Notes: generated by a model from the sequence alone, not told the origin. A DNA stretch of 64,000 nucleotides from Emiliania huxleyi CCMP1516 (GCF_000372725.1 NW_005200417.1:252425-316424), one strand, 5' to 3'. Positions 30,307 through 40,857 are shown, numbered from the stretch's first letter. Translations and numbers: made by a program.

Positions 30307-31422
30307 TCATATCACTATGTTGCGCATCAGTCTGCCGATGGCCTTGAGGCCGGACCACATCTCCTCCCGGGAGCCGCTCGAGTCGAGCTCGACGATCGGC
30401 ACGCGGCTCGCTCGCAGCCACTCGAGAGTAGGCTCGCTCTGCTGGCGGTAGACGGCGATGCGCCGCACAGCCGCCTTGCGCGTGTCGTCTGCGCGCCCCT
30501 CGGTCTGCGCGCGGCGCAGGATCCGCTCGAGCATCTTCTCCTCGTCGCAGACCAAGTGCAGCGCCAGCTCCGGCCGGCCGCACTGCGCCTCGAAGTCGAT
30601 CGCATTGTCGCGCGAGCGCGGGAAGCCGTCGAGCAGCAGCCGCCGCCCGCCGAAGGAGCGCATGCGGCGGCGCAGCAGAGTGACGATGAGCGCCGAGGAG
30701 ACGAGCTCGCCGCGGAGCATGATGCCCGCCACCTCGCGGCCGAGCGGCGTGTCTGCCTCCACCTCGGAGCGGAGCAGGTCGCCGCAGCTGACGTGCGAGA
30801 CGTCGCACTCGTCGACGAGGCGGCGGCAGAGGACACCCTTGCCGCTCCCGGGCCCGCCCACGACCAGGATACAGCGCGCTGGGTTCGAGGCGAGCAGCGC
30901 GTCCGAGGCGTGCAGAAACTCGTCCAGGTCGATGGCGCCGCTGCTGTCGACGTCCGCCTGTTGGAAGAGCTCCTCGAGCGTGGCATCGTCCGGCCTCTCG
31001 CCCACGCTCGCGAGCAGCGCGCGGAGGCCGTCGCGGTCAAGCTGCCTCGCGGGGCCGGCATAATCGTCGAACAGGTCTATGATGGCCGACATCTCGAGCG
31101 GCAGAAACGCGCGGTTCGCGGACTGCGCGGCCTGCCGCTGCCGCAGCGAGCGCGCAAAGACGCGCGCCTTTTTGGACGGCGCCGCTGCCTCGAAGCCGTG
31201 CGGGAGCGGCGCGGACGCGAGGATCTCCTCCGCCTCTGTCACGGCCCGGCCGGGCCAAAGCCGGTCGAGCCGCGCGTCGCCGTCAGGCTTGAGCGGGTCG
31301 TCGCCCTTGTCTTGCGAGGAGGCGGCTCGGCGAAGCAGCTGTGCTGGCGCGCGCGTCAGTCGCGGCAGGCGAGTGCTCAACGGAAGGCGAGTGCACAACG
31401 GAAGGCATGGCCGTGCTCGCAT
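30307..31422 (-). CDS. EF-hand/adenylate-type nucleotide kinase, intronless retrocopy
   Basis: A single uninterrupted ORF of 371 residues with ATG at 31422. It has an Arg-rich presequence-like start (RARPCLPLCTRLPLSTRLPRL), a helical region, an EF-hand loop DVDSSGAIDLDE, and then an adenylate/UMP-CMP kinase core: P-loop VVGGPGSGKG, SCGDLLRSEV, LLDGFPRSRDNAIDFE and RRIAVYRQQSEP. It would transfer phosphate between ATP and a nucleoside monophosphate, possibly under calcium control and in an organelle (inference). It lacks all seven introns present in the split gene at 19.0 and 40.9 kb and shares about 200 bases of 3' flank with it, so it arose from a spliced transcript. The frame is fully intact, so it may be expressed. 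Confidence 0.9.
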   Translation of the reverse strand: MRARPCLPLCTRLPLSTRLPRLTRAPAQLLRRAASSQDKGDDPLKPDGDARLDRLWPGRAVTEAEEILASAPLPHGFEAAAPSKKARVFARSLRQRQAAQSANRAFLPLEMSAIIDLFDDYAGPARQLDRDGLRALLASVGERPDDATLEELFQQADVDSSGAIDLDEFLHASDALLASNPARCILVVGGPGSGKGVLCRRLVDECDVSHVSCGDLLRSEVEADTPLGREVAGIMLRGELVSSALIVTLLRRRMRSFGGRRLLLDGFPRSRDNAIDFEAQCGRPELALHLVCDEEKMLERILRRAQTEGRADDTRKAAVRRIAVYRQQSEPTLEWLRASRVPIVELDSSGSREEMWSGLKAIGRLMRNIVI

Positions 31423-31499
31423 GCGTGGAGGTCAAGCCACCTCTCCGCGAGGATGCCGCGAGGATGTCCGCCTCTGGCCGCGCCGTCGTGGAGAAGCAG

Positions 31500-32570
31500 G
31501 GGGAAAGAATTTTAAGGGAAAGAAAGAAAGAAAGAAAACGGACACCCCAAGGGAGGGATGGGAGGACGGCACGCCGCCACCACACAGGAACGAGAGAGGG
31601 GAGGTGTAAGGTGCCTATATGGGCTTCCAGTATCGGACCTTCAAGACATGCGCTTTTGGCCGGTGGCCTCCTCGGACATGGTACCTCCGGTGAGATAGTG
31701 GCTGCCAGTTCGAGACTGACTGGGGCCGATCTAACTTGAGTTGTTCGGAGGAAGGAATCCGGCCAGCACGGGTACAAAGAGGGGTGTGTGTGTGTGTGTG
31801 TGTGTGGAGTCTCTCTCTGATCCCACCTGTGATGTTGGGTGCGAGGTCGTGGAAGCTGAGATCCCAAGGGGGGGAGCCGATCCCACTCGTAACCAACTCT
31901 CAGGGGCAGTAGGTGGGCGAGCCTCGAGCCCGCTCATCTCGATCGTCAAGGCGTCGCTACGCGCGGTCTTCCGCGGGGGGAGCTTCGTCGACGGGTGCGG
32001 GACCGCGGCGCGGCTGGTGCTGCGGCGATGCCTCCGGCTGTTGCGGCGAGTGGCTTTCTGCTCGCTGCGATGGCGAAAAACTCGTCTCGTCGCACACCAA
32101 GAGCTTATGCTCTGGCGAGATGTGAGGCGCATGCGCCCGGGAGGGGAGGGCGCATGCGTAACGACGCTGCTAGAGATGCCTTTCGGGGCCCAGAGATAAA
32201 ACTTCTGATGCCATGCGTGACCTAGTAGTGTCCCCAGCTATGGGCGTGTCCACGTTGGAGCCAGGTGTGGTGTGGGCGCGAGAATAGCTCCGCCGTTCAT
32301 GGAGGCAACCGATGCGAGTCGACTGGTGTGTGTCGTCGTGGTTTCGTATCAAGAATACTCACTCACACAATCTCTCGAGAACCTCGAGAGGGGTACCCGG
32401 AGAATCCCCAGCTGCGGAAACGTAGTGTCGCCCAAGAGGTGCGATACTGCGGGGGAGTGTACGGTGCCTATATGGGCTTCCAGTATCGGACCTCAGAGCC
32501 ACAACACCAGACACAAGTGTGTACTTCAGCGCCTCATCCTCGCCCTACGCGCCGCGTGGGGCACCGCTGT
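31500..32570. repeat. Interspersed repeat tails, GT microsatellite; no gene
   Basis: The A-rich motif AAGAAAGAAAGAAAAC-GGACA followed by CCCAAGGGAGGGATGGGAGG occurs here (about 31515-31580) and again near 34810, 35680 and 35735, with a relative at 18930. It looks like the 3' tail of a retroposon family. GTGCCTATATGGGCTTCCAG occurs at 31612 and 32463. A GT microsatellite lies at 31785-31806. Confidence 0.6.
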
Positions 32571-32571
32571 G

Positions 32572-33293
32572 CGAATGGAGCCGAAAGGCCACCTCGGTCA
32601 GAGTTACCACAAACAACCCGACGTGGACGCGTGCAACATTGGCAGGGGCGGCAAGCGCTTTTCAGGCGATGTCAAGGTTGTCTGCCCCCTCACCAGCGGC
32701 GGGGAGCATGGTCGGAAGGGCGCTTTTGTCGCCTTCGGCAACACCGAGGCGTTCTACCGGAACATGGTCGAGGGGCATGGGCCCTACCGCGCGGAGGGAG
32801 AGGGAGGCGAGGGGAAGGGGGAGGGGGGTGGAGGGGAGTGTGAGGGGTATGGGGGCGAGGGAATGGAGGGAGAGAGGAAGAGCAAGGGCGAGAGGGGGCA
32901 GGGGACTGGTCGATGGCATACTAGGGGGGGCAGGGTAGTGGGCGGCGATCGCCGCATACCGTCCTATGGCGGCGAGTATCGCTACGCCAGGGAGGACAAG
33001 GACGTCGACGTGCGGCTGCTGCTGTTCGAGTGTCGTTCGGTGGGTTCGGGAAGGGGGTCGGCGAGATCCTCTGGGGGGCGGCGAACGTGCTGCAGAACAA
33101 GCTGACGCGGGCCCAGTACCTCGATCGATGAGGTGACTTGGACCACAAAGAGCTGGCTGGGGCTGCAGAAGCAGCGCATCTCAGTCGTTCTTCACACGGC
33201 CATCGCAGAGCAGATTGTGAATGAGCTTGCCAGCGGCGAGGGCGGTCGAGTGCACGGAGCTAAGTGCCTCGCCGTCCTCGCGGGAGTCGCTTA
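32572..33293 (+). pseudogene. Repeat element copy 2 with decayed ORF (twin at 8.6 kb)
   Basis: From 32572 the frame reads EPKGHLGQSYHKQPDVDACN and VVCPLTSGGEHGRKGAFVAFG, then a glycine/glutamate low-complexity stretch, then the segment shared with 8.6-9.0 kb. Here the NKLTRAQYLD frame is intact where copy 1 is broken, but four extra bases (CTCGATCGATGAGG against CTCGATGAGG) shift the frame at about 33123. It ends GRVHGAKCLAVLAGVA and a stop. Unknown family; mobile-element origin inferred from duplication. Confidence 0.55.
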
Positions 33294-33304
33294 GGCGGCT
33301 CCAG

Positions 33305-33540
33305 TGGTGTACCTGTGTTAGTGCCAGTGCGCGCCAGTCCCGTGCCTAGTGTCGTGCGAGGGAGTTTTGTTGTAAAATTCTTAGTCTGGTGTACCTGTGT
33401 TAGTGCCAGTGCGCGCCAGTCCCGTGCCTAGTGTCGTGCGAGGGAGTTTTGTTGTAAAATTCTTAGTCTGGTGTACCTGTGTTAGTGCCAGTGCGCGCCA
33501 GTCCCGTGCCCAGTGTCGTGCGAGGGAGTTTTGTTGTATC
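33305..33540. repeat. 82-bp tandem triplet A
   Basis: Three tandem copies of a unit of about 82 bases beginning GGTGTACCTGTGTTAGTGCC and ending AAAATTCTTAGTCT. They follow directly on repeat element copy 2. A single copy follows element copy 1 at about 9040. Confidence 0.9.
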
Positions 33541-34570
33541 AGTAACCAGCCTCCGGCGGGGCCCCCCGCTACCATCCAAACCCGAGTACCGGTCTACTAA
33601 TCATACATAGAGGCTCAAGTGTGACATAAGTCCACACACATTACGACATACACATGCACAAAGCAAACTCTCACGACACACGGCAACCGGGTGGAGCGGC
33701 GGCGGCGGCGGCAGCAGCACGCGCGGGCGGACGGATTCGGACGGGGCGGAGCAGCAGCCGCCCAGGCGGCCGCTGCTCTGTCTGCCAGAGCGCGCCGTCT
33801 GCCTGCGCAGCTCGAGCGCGGTCAGGTGCAGCGAAGCGTGGCGGCGCGGGGAAGCGCGGCGCGGTGGTGGCGGCGGCGGCGGCAGCGGCACGCGCGGGCG
33901 GACGGATTCGGACGGGGCGGAGCAGCGACCACCTAGGCGGCCGCTGCTCTGTCTGCCAGAGCGCGCCGTCTGTGCACAGCTCGAGCGCGGTCAGGTGCAC
34001 AGGGAAGCGTGGCGGCGCGGGGAAACGCGGCGGCTCGAGCGCGGTCAGGTGCACAGGGAAGCGTGGCGGCGCGGGGAAACGCGGCGGCGGTGGCGAGCAG
34101 GCGAGCGGCCCGCGCGCGGCGAGGCGGACAGGTGATCGGCAGGCGGGTGATGGGCCGGAGAGTGACCGCGCCCAGCGATCGGAGAAGACGAGCCGGTCGT
34201 CGCTCGGCCGCAGCTGACCTCGAAGGCGTGCGGAGCGCGACTGTCGGTGTCGGTGGGCGGCCGTCATGTGGCGAGGAGGGAGGGCGACAAGTGCGCGTCG
34301 TACGGGTCGCTCTTCATCGGCCAGTCGAGCGGCACTCAAGTCGAGACCGAGCATGGGCGACGAAAGCCGGTGAGGCCGGCGAGATTCGTTGCGAGATACG
34401 GTTGGCGCCCAAACAAGTTTGGACGCTCTGGGGACGCGCCGAAAAACCAACTCGCTGGAAAGGGGGCTACTGGGGCGGCCAATTCACACCTCGCGGGACT
34501 ACTTATGTTTTCGTAAACGTAGTCGTGGCCCCCCGCTACGTCGCACGACTGCGACTGGGTAGTGGGGGGC
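33541..34570. repeat. GC-rich duplicated block between the 82-bp triplets
   Basis: A block of about 165 bases (GCACGCGCGGGCGGACGGATT...GCGCGCCGTCTG) occurs at about 33717 and 33888. A shorter 55-base unit (CTCGAGCGCGGTCAGGTGCA...) is repeated at about 33810, 33980 and 34033. Open frames here are repeat-driven. Confidence 0.7.
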
Positions 34571-34583
34571 TAAAATTCTTAGT

Positions 34584-34803
34584 CTGGTGTACCTGTGTTA
34601 GTGCCAGTGCGCGCCAGTCCCGTGCCCAGTGTTGTGCGAGGAAGTTTTGTTGGTAAAATTCTTAGTCTGGTGTACCTGTGTTAGTGCCAGTGCGCGCCAG
34701 TCCCGTGCCTAGTGTCGTGCGAGGGAGTTTTGTTGTAACATTCTTAGTCTGGTGTACCTGTGTTAGTGCCAGTGCGCGCCAGTCCCGTGCCTAGTGTCGT
34801 GCG
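34584..34803. repeat. 82-bp tandem triplet B
   Basis: Three further copies of the unit described for 33305-33540, in the same orientation. The two triplets bracket the GC-rich block. Confidence 0.9.
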
Positions 34804-35811
34804 AGGAAAAAAGAAAGAAAGAAAACGGACAACCCAAGGGAGGGATGGGAGGACGGCACGCCGCCACCACACAGGGATTTTAAGGAGAGTGGTGTAGAGA
34901 ACGGGGGGCCGATAACGTACGGGGAGGAGCGCGCACGCACTGCAGGGGACGAAAGGCACGAAGGCGCCCCCCCACCGGGGTGGGTGCGAGGAGGCGAGAT
35001 GCGGGGGGCACAGCTTGGACGGCAGGCGCGCAAGAGACAGAAAGCCAGGGAACAAAGAGGAGGCAAGTAGGGGGGGTGGCTCGTAACTGAGGTTCGCCTT
35101 CAGGGACAGCCGCCTCCCCGAGTGGTGATTGTTGTTCGGTCATAAACGATTATACTTGTGACACGATCGATGCGAGGACGCAAGTCCACCAAACTCGGCC
35201 ATTCCAACGGCCAGGCCGCTCGCTTAAGGCTGATTGGCTAGACGAGCGGCCTACCTCCAACGGGGAAGTCTGACGAGCGGGGGAGCTCTGATCGCCGTAC
35301 TCACCGGGACGCTGGTGAGGTGACGGTGGGAGGGCGCCCCCCAGACAGCCCCTCCCGACGGGGACGCCACCACCCTCGCCCAGGGATCCACAATGCTGTC
35401 TTAAGGTCCGACCTGTGGGCTCTGCCTGCGCTCGGCACCGGGCACCGCCTCGGTATACAAAATGCGCCTGCGGGCGGACCCTTACAGATCACAGATCACA
35501 GAGTGGTGTGGTGCGCTAGCCGTCGCCCACCCTTGGGCGTCCGCCTCTTCCTATCTCTCTTCGCAGTCTCTCGCCGATTCTCGCTGCAACCTTCATGCCA
35601 CCTCGCGGTCGTCCTACTCTCGTCGTTCTTTCCCTTGTCGCTTCTTCTTCTGTCGCGTGCGAGGAAAGAAAGAAAGAAAACGCAGCACCAAAGGGAGGGC
35701 TGGGAGGACGGCACGCGAGGAAAAAAAGAAAGAAAACGGACAACCCAAGGGAGGGATGCGAGGGAGTTTTGTTGTAAATCCCTTAAAATTCTTTAACGCG
35801 GCTTGGGCCCA
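34804..35811. repeat. Interspersed repeat fragments, no gene
   Basis: A-rich tail copies occur at about 34805 and 35680-35760. Bases 35505-35670 are the inverted relative of 3503-3565 and 5690-5850. No gene is supported. Confidence 0.5.
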
Positions 35812-36269
35812 GGGTTCCGGCTCCTACCCAGATAGGGGGTCTGTTCCCTCTGACTCGCACCAAAACGCCCTACCTACCTACCTATTGCGGGCGCCAATCG
35901 CCAGGCTCCGTGCCCCACCTACCTACCTATTCCCAGGCCGCGCAGCGAAGCGAAAAATACCCGTCCCGGGCGCGTTCGCCGGCGCTGCCGACCCGGGCGC
36001 CGCCACCGCGGGCGCCGCCGCCGCACCCGTCTCGGCTGGCGTCCCAGCCGCAGGCGACTCGCCTGGCTGGCATGGCCCCGTTCGCGGCTAAACGCGCCGT
36101 CTCCCGCGCGAGCGAAGCGGTTTTTTTAATCCCCCCCCCCTGCCCACCACCACCACCTACCTACCTATTGCGGGGCCCTCTGGGGCGGTCAAAACCGGAC
36201 CTACCTACCTATTGCATGGGGTCTAACCAGAGGGCACAGACCCCCTATCTGGGTAGGAGCCGGAACCCA
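35812..36269. mobile_element. Inverted-repeat element with CTACCTACCTATTG repeats
   Basis: The left end (GGGTTCCGGCTCCTACCCAG..., 35813-35853) and the right end (36228-36268) are inverted copies over about 40 bases with one or two mismatches. The interior carries four or five scattered copies of CTACCTACCTATTG. No transposase is present. Confidence 0.6.
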
Positions 36270-36305
36270 GCGAGCTCGCATGCTGAGGCGTGCGCTTTGC
36301 GTGCG

Positions 36306-36629
36306 ATGGCATCAGCGACCGACCAAGCCACCTCACGCGCCACCGTAACGACCGGTCAGGCGCCGCTTGCTGGCGAGGACGAGTTGGCCGACCGTTGCGA
36401 TCCCTGCATAAAGAACGCCGACATCCGTAGGATTGTTCAGCGAGGGTTCCCAACATACTCCGCCACAAAGTGTCCAGAGTGCGGGCGCGGATGCGGAGAG
36501 GGATACCCGATGCCGCCACCATGTCCGCACAAGATCCTATGTGAGCGGTGCTCAGAGGCACTCTGCAGGAGGGCTCAGACCGACGGGGACGGCGAGCTCA
36601 CGCGCGACGCTCTGTGTCCTCACTGCTAG
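36306..36629 (+). CDS. Small RING-like zinc-binding protein
   Basis: The ATG at 36306 gives 107 residues. The C-terminal half is cysteine-rich with RING-like spacing: CPEC, then 11 residues, CPHKILCERC, then a 19-residue loop and CPHC at the very end. A further CDPC lies upstream. RING fingers are usually E3 ubiquitin ligases; H-x3-C instead of H-x2-C makes this a variant. The frame is open upstream into the inverted-repeat element, so the start is uncertain and a capture of this ORF next to the element is possible. Confidence 0.5.
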   Translation: MASATDQATSRATVTTGQAPLAGEDELADRCDPCIKNADIRRIVQRGFPTYSATKCPECGRGCGEGYPMPPPCPHKILCERCSEALCRRAQTDGDGELTRDALCPHC

Positions 36630-37329
36630 CGGCGGCGCATCATAATGCTTGAGGGCACGAGGCCACTCTGCTGCCTTGCGGCAGATTTCAGGCAGAGCGT
36701 GCGCGCGCCCTTGACATGAGCGAAAGTGATTGTGCGCGGGGTGGCTGTGTGCTTTTGAGTTTTGTTCTCTCGCGCTCTGTGTCGTGCGTCGTAATTCTTT
36801 TGGGGGTGTGCCGAGCCTGGGTGATCCTTCGTCCATCGGTGTGACAGGTGTAATCGGTGATAAATAGCATGCGGCACGAGCGACTGCCGTACGGCGCCGG
36901 GGCGAGAAGAGCGCAGTCACAAACGCACACAGGACGACAGAGATATCACAGATTGCTAGCCCGGTCGAACACCCCGGGTCGCGATTTTGGCAAGTGAATA
37001 CGGGCGCTTTTTGACGATGAAATAAGAATCTACTGCCCGAGGGAAACACATAGACACCCACATGGTTGACCAACCCTTAGTGTGTGAGGGTCAGTGTTCA
37101 CATTCACACCCGCCCACTGGCACCGCGGCACTGTACAGTGTGCAGACCGACATACAGCACGCACAATGTAGCACTTATTAGTGAGCGCGCGCATCCCCCG
37201 CGCTCGCCCTCCACGGCCGCTGAGCGGCGCAACGCACATGCCTCCCTCGCGCGCGCTAGCGGCTCGGCGAGGTCGGCCGGCGCGAGCACAACCCCAAGAC
37301 GATGCCGTAAGCGGGTGGCTGCGCCGCCG
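36630..37329. other. Intergenic, no gene seen
   Basis: Relatively AT-rich for this window. No ORF, repeat or RNA signal was found that I can support. Confidence 0.4.
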
Positions 37330-38450
37330 CTGCGCCGTCGGGGCGACGGCGACGGCGGCGACGGCGGCAGCGGGCCGGGCAGCGGCGGTGGCGGTGGCGG
37401 TGGTCAGGGCGGCGGCGTCGAGGGCGGCGGCGGCGACGGCGGCGGCGGCGACGGCGGCGGCGGGCTCGGTGGGGGCGGCGACGGTGGAGGCGGCGAGGGA
37501 GGCGGCGGGCTCGGAGGCGGCGGCGAGGGCTGCGGCGGCGAGGGCTGCGGCGGCAAGGGCGGCGGCGGCGAGGGCGGCGGCGGCGGCGAGGGGGGAGGCG
37601 GCGACGGCGGCGGCGGGCTGGGCGGCGGCGGGCTGGGCGGCGGCGGGCTGGGCGGCGGCGGCGGCGGCAACGGCGGGCTCGGTGGGGGCGGCGACGGTAG
37701 AGGCGGCGAGGGAGGCGGCAGGCTCGGAGGCGGCGATGAGGGCGGCGTGGCGAGGGCGGCGGCGAGGGCGGATACGGCGAGGGCGGATGCGGCGGCGGCG
37801 GACTGGGCGGAGGCGGGCTGGGCGGCGGAGAGGACTGGGCGGCGTGCGGCGACGGCTGCGGCGGCGAGGGCAGCGGCGGCGACGGTGGCGGAAGTGAGGG
37901 CGGCGGCGGCAACGGCGGCGGCGGCGACGGCGGCGGGGGGCTCAGTGGGGGCAGCGACGGTGGAGGCGGCGAGGGAGGCGGCGGGCTACGCGGCGGCGGC
38001 GAGGGCGGCGGCGGCGAGGGGAGGCGGCACGGCGGCAGTGGGCTGGGCGGCGGCGGACTGGGCGGCGGCAACGACGGCGGCGGCGGCGGTGAGGGCGGTG
38101 GGGGGCTCAGAGGCGGCGGCGGCGGCGGCGGCGGCGGGCTCGGTGGGGGCGGTGACGGCGGCGGCGAGGGAGGCGGCAGGCTCGGAGGCGGCGGTGAGGG
38201 CGGCGGCGGCGGCGAGGGCGGCGGCGGCGAGGGCGGCGGCGGCGAGGGCGGCGGCGGCGACGGCGGTGGTGGGCTTGGTGGGGGGAAAGCGACAGTGGGG
38301 GTGGCGAGGGCGGAGAAGGCGCCGGCAGAGGGGGCGACGGCGGCGGCGGGCTCGGCGGTGGCGGCGACGGTGGCGGCGGCGAGGGCGGCGGCGGCGAGGG
38401 CGGCGGCGGGCTCGGCGGCGGCGGCGGCGAGGGCGAGGGACGCGCCTGAG
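37330..38450 (-). repeat. GGC-rich array; minus strand encodes SPPPP repeats
   Basis: About 1.1 kb of GGCGGCGGCGAGGGC-type units. On the minus strand one frame reads (SPPPP)n for long stretches (37404-37670 and 38110-38390), like hydroxyproline-rich cell-surface glycoproteins. On the plus strand it reads (GGGGE/D)n. No start, signal peptide or flanking domain could be joined to either reading, so I annotate it as a repeat with coding potential. Confidence 0.6.
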
Positions 38451-39208
38451 GTGCAGGGAGGGCGTCAATACTCACAGCACTGGTGGTTCGGCCTCTAGGA
38501 GGCGGGCGGCACCCGAGCGGCTGGCGTATTTTCCGGCCAGGCCGACGAGGGTGAAGGCGTCGATGAGCATCAAGCCGCCGTGGGCCGCGCCAGGGCCGCG
38601 GCGGGTCCTGGCGACCCCTCGAGGGAGGCCAGGGTGGCCAAGGCAGCAGCCACAGCCTGGGAGGAAAAGTGCGCCGCCGACGCGCACTTCTCGCGCGGGT
38701 CATTCTCGGTGTTGTCGGGGTCGTGCGAAGCTACGGCCTGCGAACGGCCGGTGGGCAGACGTCATGGCCGGCATGTACGACCCTTAAGAACCCGCGTACG
38801 ACCAGAAGGTCGGCTGTGAGGCGAGGCTGAAGGCAGTCCCAACAGTGGTGGATTTCTGTTGCTGACAGTTGAGATCCGCGCGAACTGACGGCAGGCAAGC
38901 CGGCAGGTGGGAGGCGGGGATGTGCCGGGTGGATCCCCAAGCGGGCGAGCCGGGCCCGTGCATAGTTCGGGCGCGGGGGGCGCGGGAGCATGAGAAAGAC
39001 GCACCGACATGCTGGTGGCTACCGGTCACTTGATTGCCTGATTTTGACGATTCTCGTTGGACCGTCGCTCGGAGCGAAATCCCAAAACCTCTCAGCTCAA
39101 AGGGGGAATTTATTTGTTTGGGCAGTGTTCGACCGGGCTAAGATTGCCAGGACGCCACTCGCGACTCGGGAGACACACAATTCACGCCAGACACATGCGA
39201 CACAGTGC
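38451..39208. other. Intergenic, no gene seen
   Basis: A short minus-strand frame (38472-38687) next to the array is not convincing. Nothing else is supported. Confidence 0.4.
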
Positions 39209-40372
39209 TCATGTGGGCGGAACAAATGCTGCAAGGTCGCGCGAGCGGCGCACGATGAAGCGATATCCCTCGCGCGGCGAGGCGACGAAAGAAACCGCGC
39301 CGCTCGCCATCTCCGTTGCCTTGTCCGACCACGGCAGAGTGACGAAGGGCTCGAGCGCGGGGAGGATCTGGTCGCCGACCCCGAGGGGGTGGATATTGGG
39401 GATTGATCCTCTCGGTGTCCGGAGCGGAATCAGCTCCTGTCCCAGCCGCACCGCGACTGGCAGGTTGTCTTGCGTGATATTCCTTTTGGTGCCGGCCGCG
39501 GTGGCCACCATTAGGTTCCCGCGCTCGAGCCAAACTGCGCAGATCAGCGGTGGGAAGGTAGGGCATACGCGCGGCAGCAACTGCTCCCCGCGCCACGTCG
39601 CCTCGAAGCTGCTGGAGAAGATCGTCGACAAGCGACCGCGGGTGAGCACGCGCCCGTCCTGTCGCCGAGTCGCCGAGGGCAGTCCCTGCATGGATGTCCC
39701 TGCCTCTGTCTCGAGAAACAAGTCGGACGACCGCTCCAGCAATCCAAAACCGCGGAGCGCGTCCAGCAGCGGCTCGGACCCGGGCGCCTGCTGCAGTAGC
39801 ACACGCGGGGCCCGCTGCGGCTCGCCCTCGGGCACCGCCAGCCGGCTCCCGCTGAGCCAGACCTGCTTGGCGCCGCCGAGAACGGCGCAGAGGTGCGAGC
39901 TGCTGTCGAAATGCAGCACGCTGCGCCGGCGCTGGTCCGACGAGGTCATCTCCTCGAGCAAGGAGATCGAGCTCTCGCCACGGGTGGCGACGGCGAGGCC
40001 GAACGGCCCCGCCTCCATAGGCTGCAGCCCGCCGCCGCCTGTGCGCATCATGATCACGACCATCTGGTTGTCCTTGAGTTGCAAGGGCGCCGCCGTCTGG
40101 CGCCGCGCCCAAGCGCTCTCCAGCCGCGCGTCGAATGAGCGCACCCAGGCCCGCGCGAGGTCGACCCGCTCCTCGGTGTCGAGGCCGGCCGCCGCGCCGC
40201 GACCGACCATGAAGAGGTCCTCCCAAAGCGCATAAAACCGCTCTGACTCGGAGAGGAGGCGGAAGGTCTTGTTGACCTGCGCCAGAATATAGATGAGCTG
40301 AGGTCGCAAATTCGACGCGATCGCAAAGAGCAGCTCCTCCGGCAGGTCACACAGAGTAGTCGGTGGATCCAT
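39209..40372 (-). CDS. F-box protein
   Basis: The ATG at 40372 gives 387 residues in one exon. An F-box sits at the N-terminus: DLPEELLFAIASNLRPQLI, ILAQVNKTFRLLSESERFYALWEDLF, with the expected LP, V/N and W spacing. The rest is a globular, beta-rich region (SRLAVPEGEPQRA, RLSTIFSSSFEATWRG, LICAVWLERGNLMV) without kelch, LRR or WD repeats that I can see. F-box proteins link substrates to SCF ubiquitin ligases through Skp1. An in-frame upstream ATG would add about 80 Arg/Pro/Ala-rich residues and is less likely. Confidence 0.88.
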   Translation of the reverse strand: MDPPTTLCDLPEELLFAIASNLRPQLIYILAQVNKTFRLLSESERFYALWEDLFMVGRGAAAGLDTEERVDLARAWVRSFDARLESAWARRQTAAPLQLKDNQMVVIMMRTGGGGLQPMEAGPFGLAVATRGESSISLLEEMTSSDQRRRSVLHFDSSSHLCAVLGGAKQVWLSGSRLAVPEGEPQRAPRVLLQQAPGSEPLLDALRGFGLLERSSDLFLETEAGTSMQGLPSATRRQDGRVLTRGRLSTIFSSSFEATWRGEQLLPRVCPTFPPLICAVWLERGNLMVATAAGTKRNITQDNLPVAVRLGQELIPLRTPRGSIPNIHPLGVGDQILPALEPFVTLPWSDKATEMASGAVSFVASPREGYRFIVRRSRDLAAFVPPT

Positions 40373-40857
40373 ATGCACGCAAAGTGTGCCTGCGGAACGG
40401 TGCTCGGGTGGTGACGGAGGGACGAGCGGGAGGAGGGCGGCGGCGTGGCAGCGTGGGGCGCACGGCTGTCTGCGGGCGGCGGCCTGCGGTCTGCGATCTG
40501 CGGGCGGCGGTTTGCGGGCGGCGGGGAGGGCGCGCCCAACGAAGGAATTTAACAACGAAAGAAGCGAGAAAACCCGAAAAAAAATTCTGCCGGACGAGTG
40601 ACGTAGGGCGCGGGGCATCCCCCTCCCTGTCCCGCGCGCAACGCCAACGGGCTTTCAGCTGGGGGCCTGCCCCGCCCCGGCGCGGTCGCAAGCGCCTCAG
40701 GGCCCCGCCGTCGCCGTCGGTGCGGGGAGAGAGCGAAACCAATAGAGCTTTTAATCTGAGAGAGATGTGCTGTGCGGTTGTGCGCGAGTCTCAGAGTCCA
40801 ACTGACTCTTGAGACTCCATATCATATCTCTGTTCCAGCGTAAAAAGGGCCGTGTCG

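Noticed and set aside
33671-34450. A 259-residue minus-strand ORF.
   Set aside because: It consists of repeated PPRFPAPPRF blocks created by the duplicated GC-rich sequence, with no recognisable domain.
37084-38787. A 567-residue plus-strand ORF of glycine and alanine repeats.
   Set aside because: It is driven by the GGC array, lacks a domain at either end, and equally long frames exist on the other strand.
19975-40857. A single kinase gene with one 21-kb intron joining the two halves.
   Set aside because: The right-hand exon has no acceptor AG in front of it, and the enclosed DNA holds several other genes, so a breakpoint fits better.
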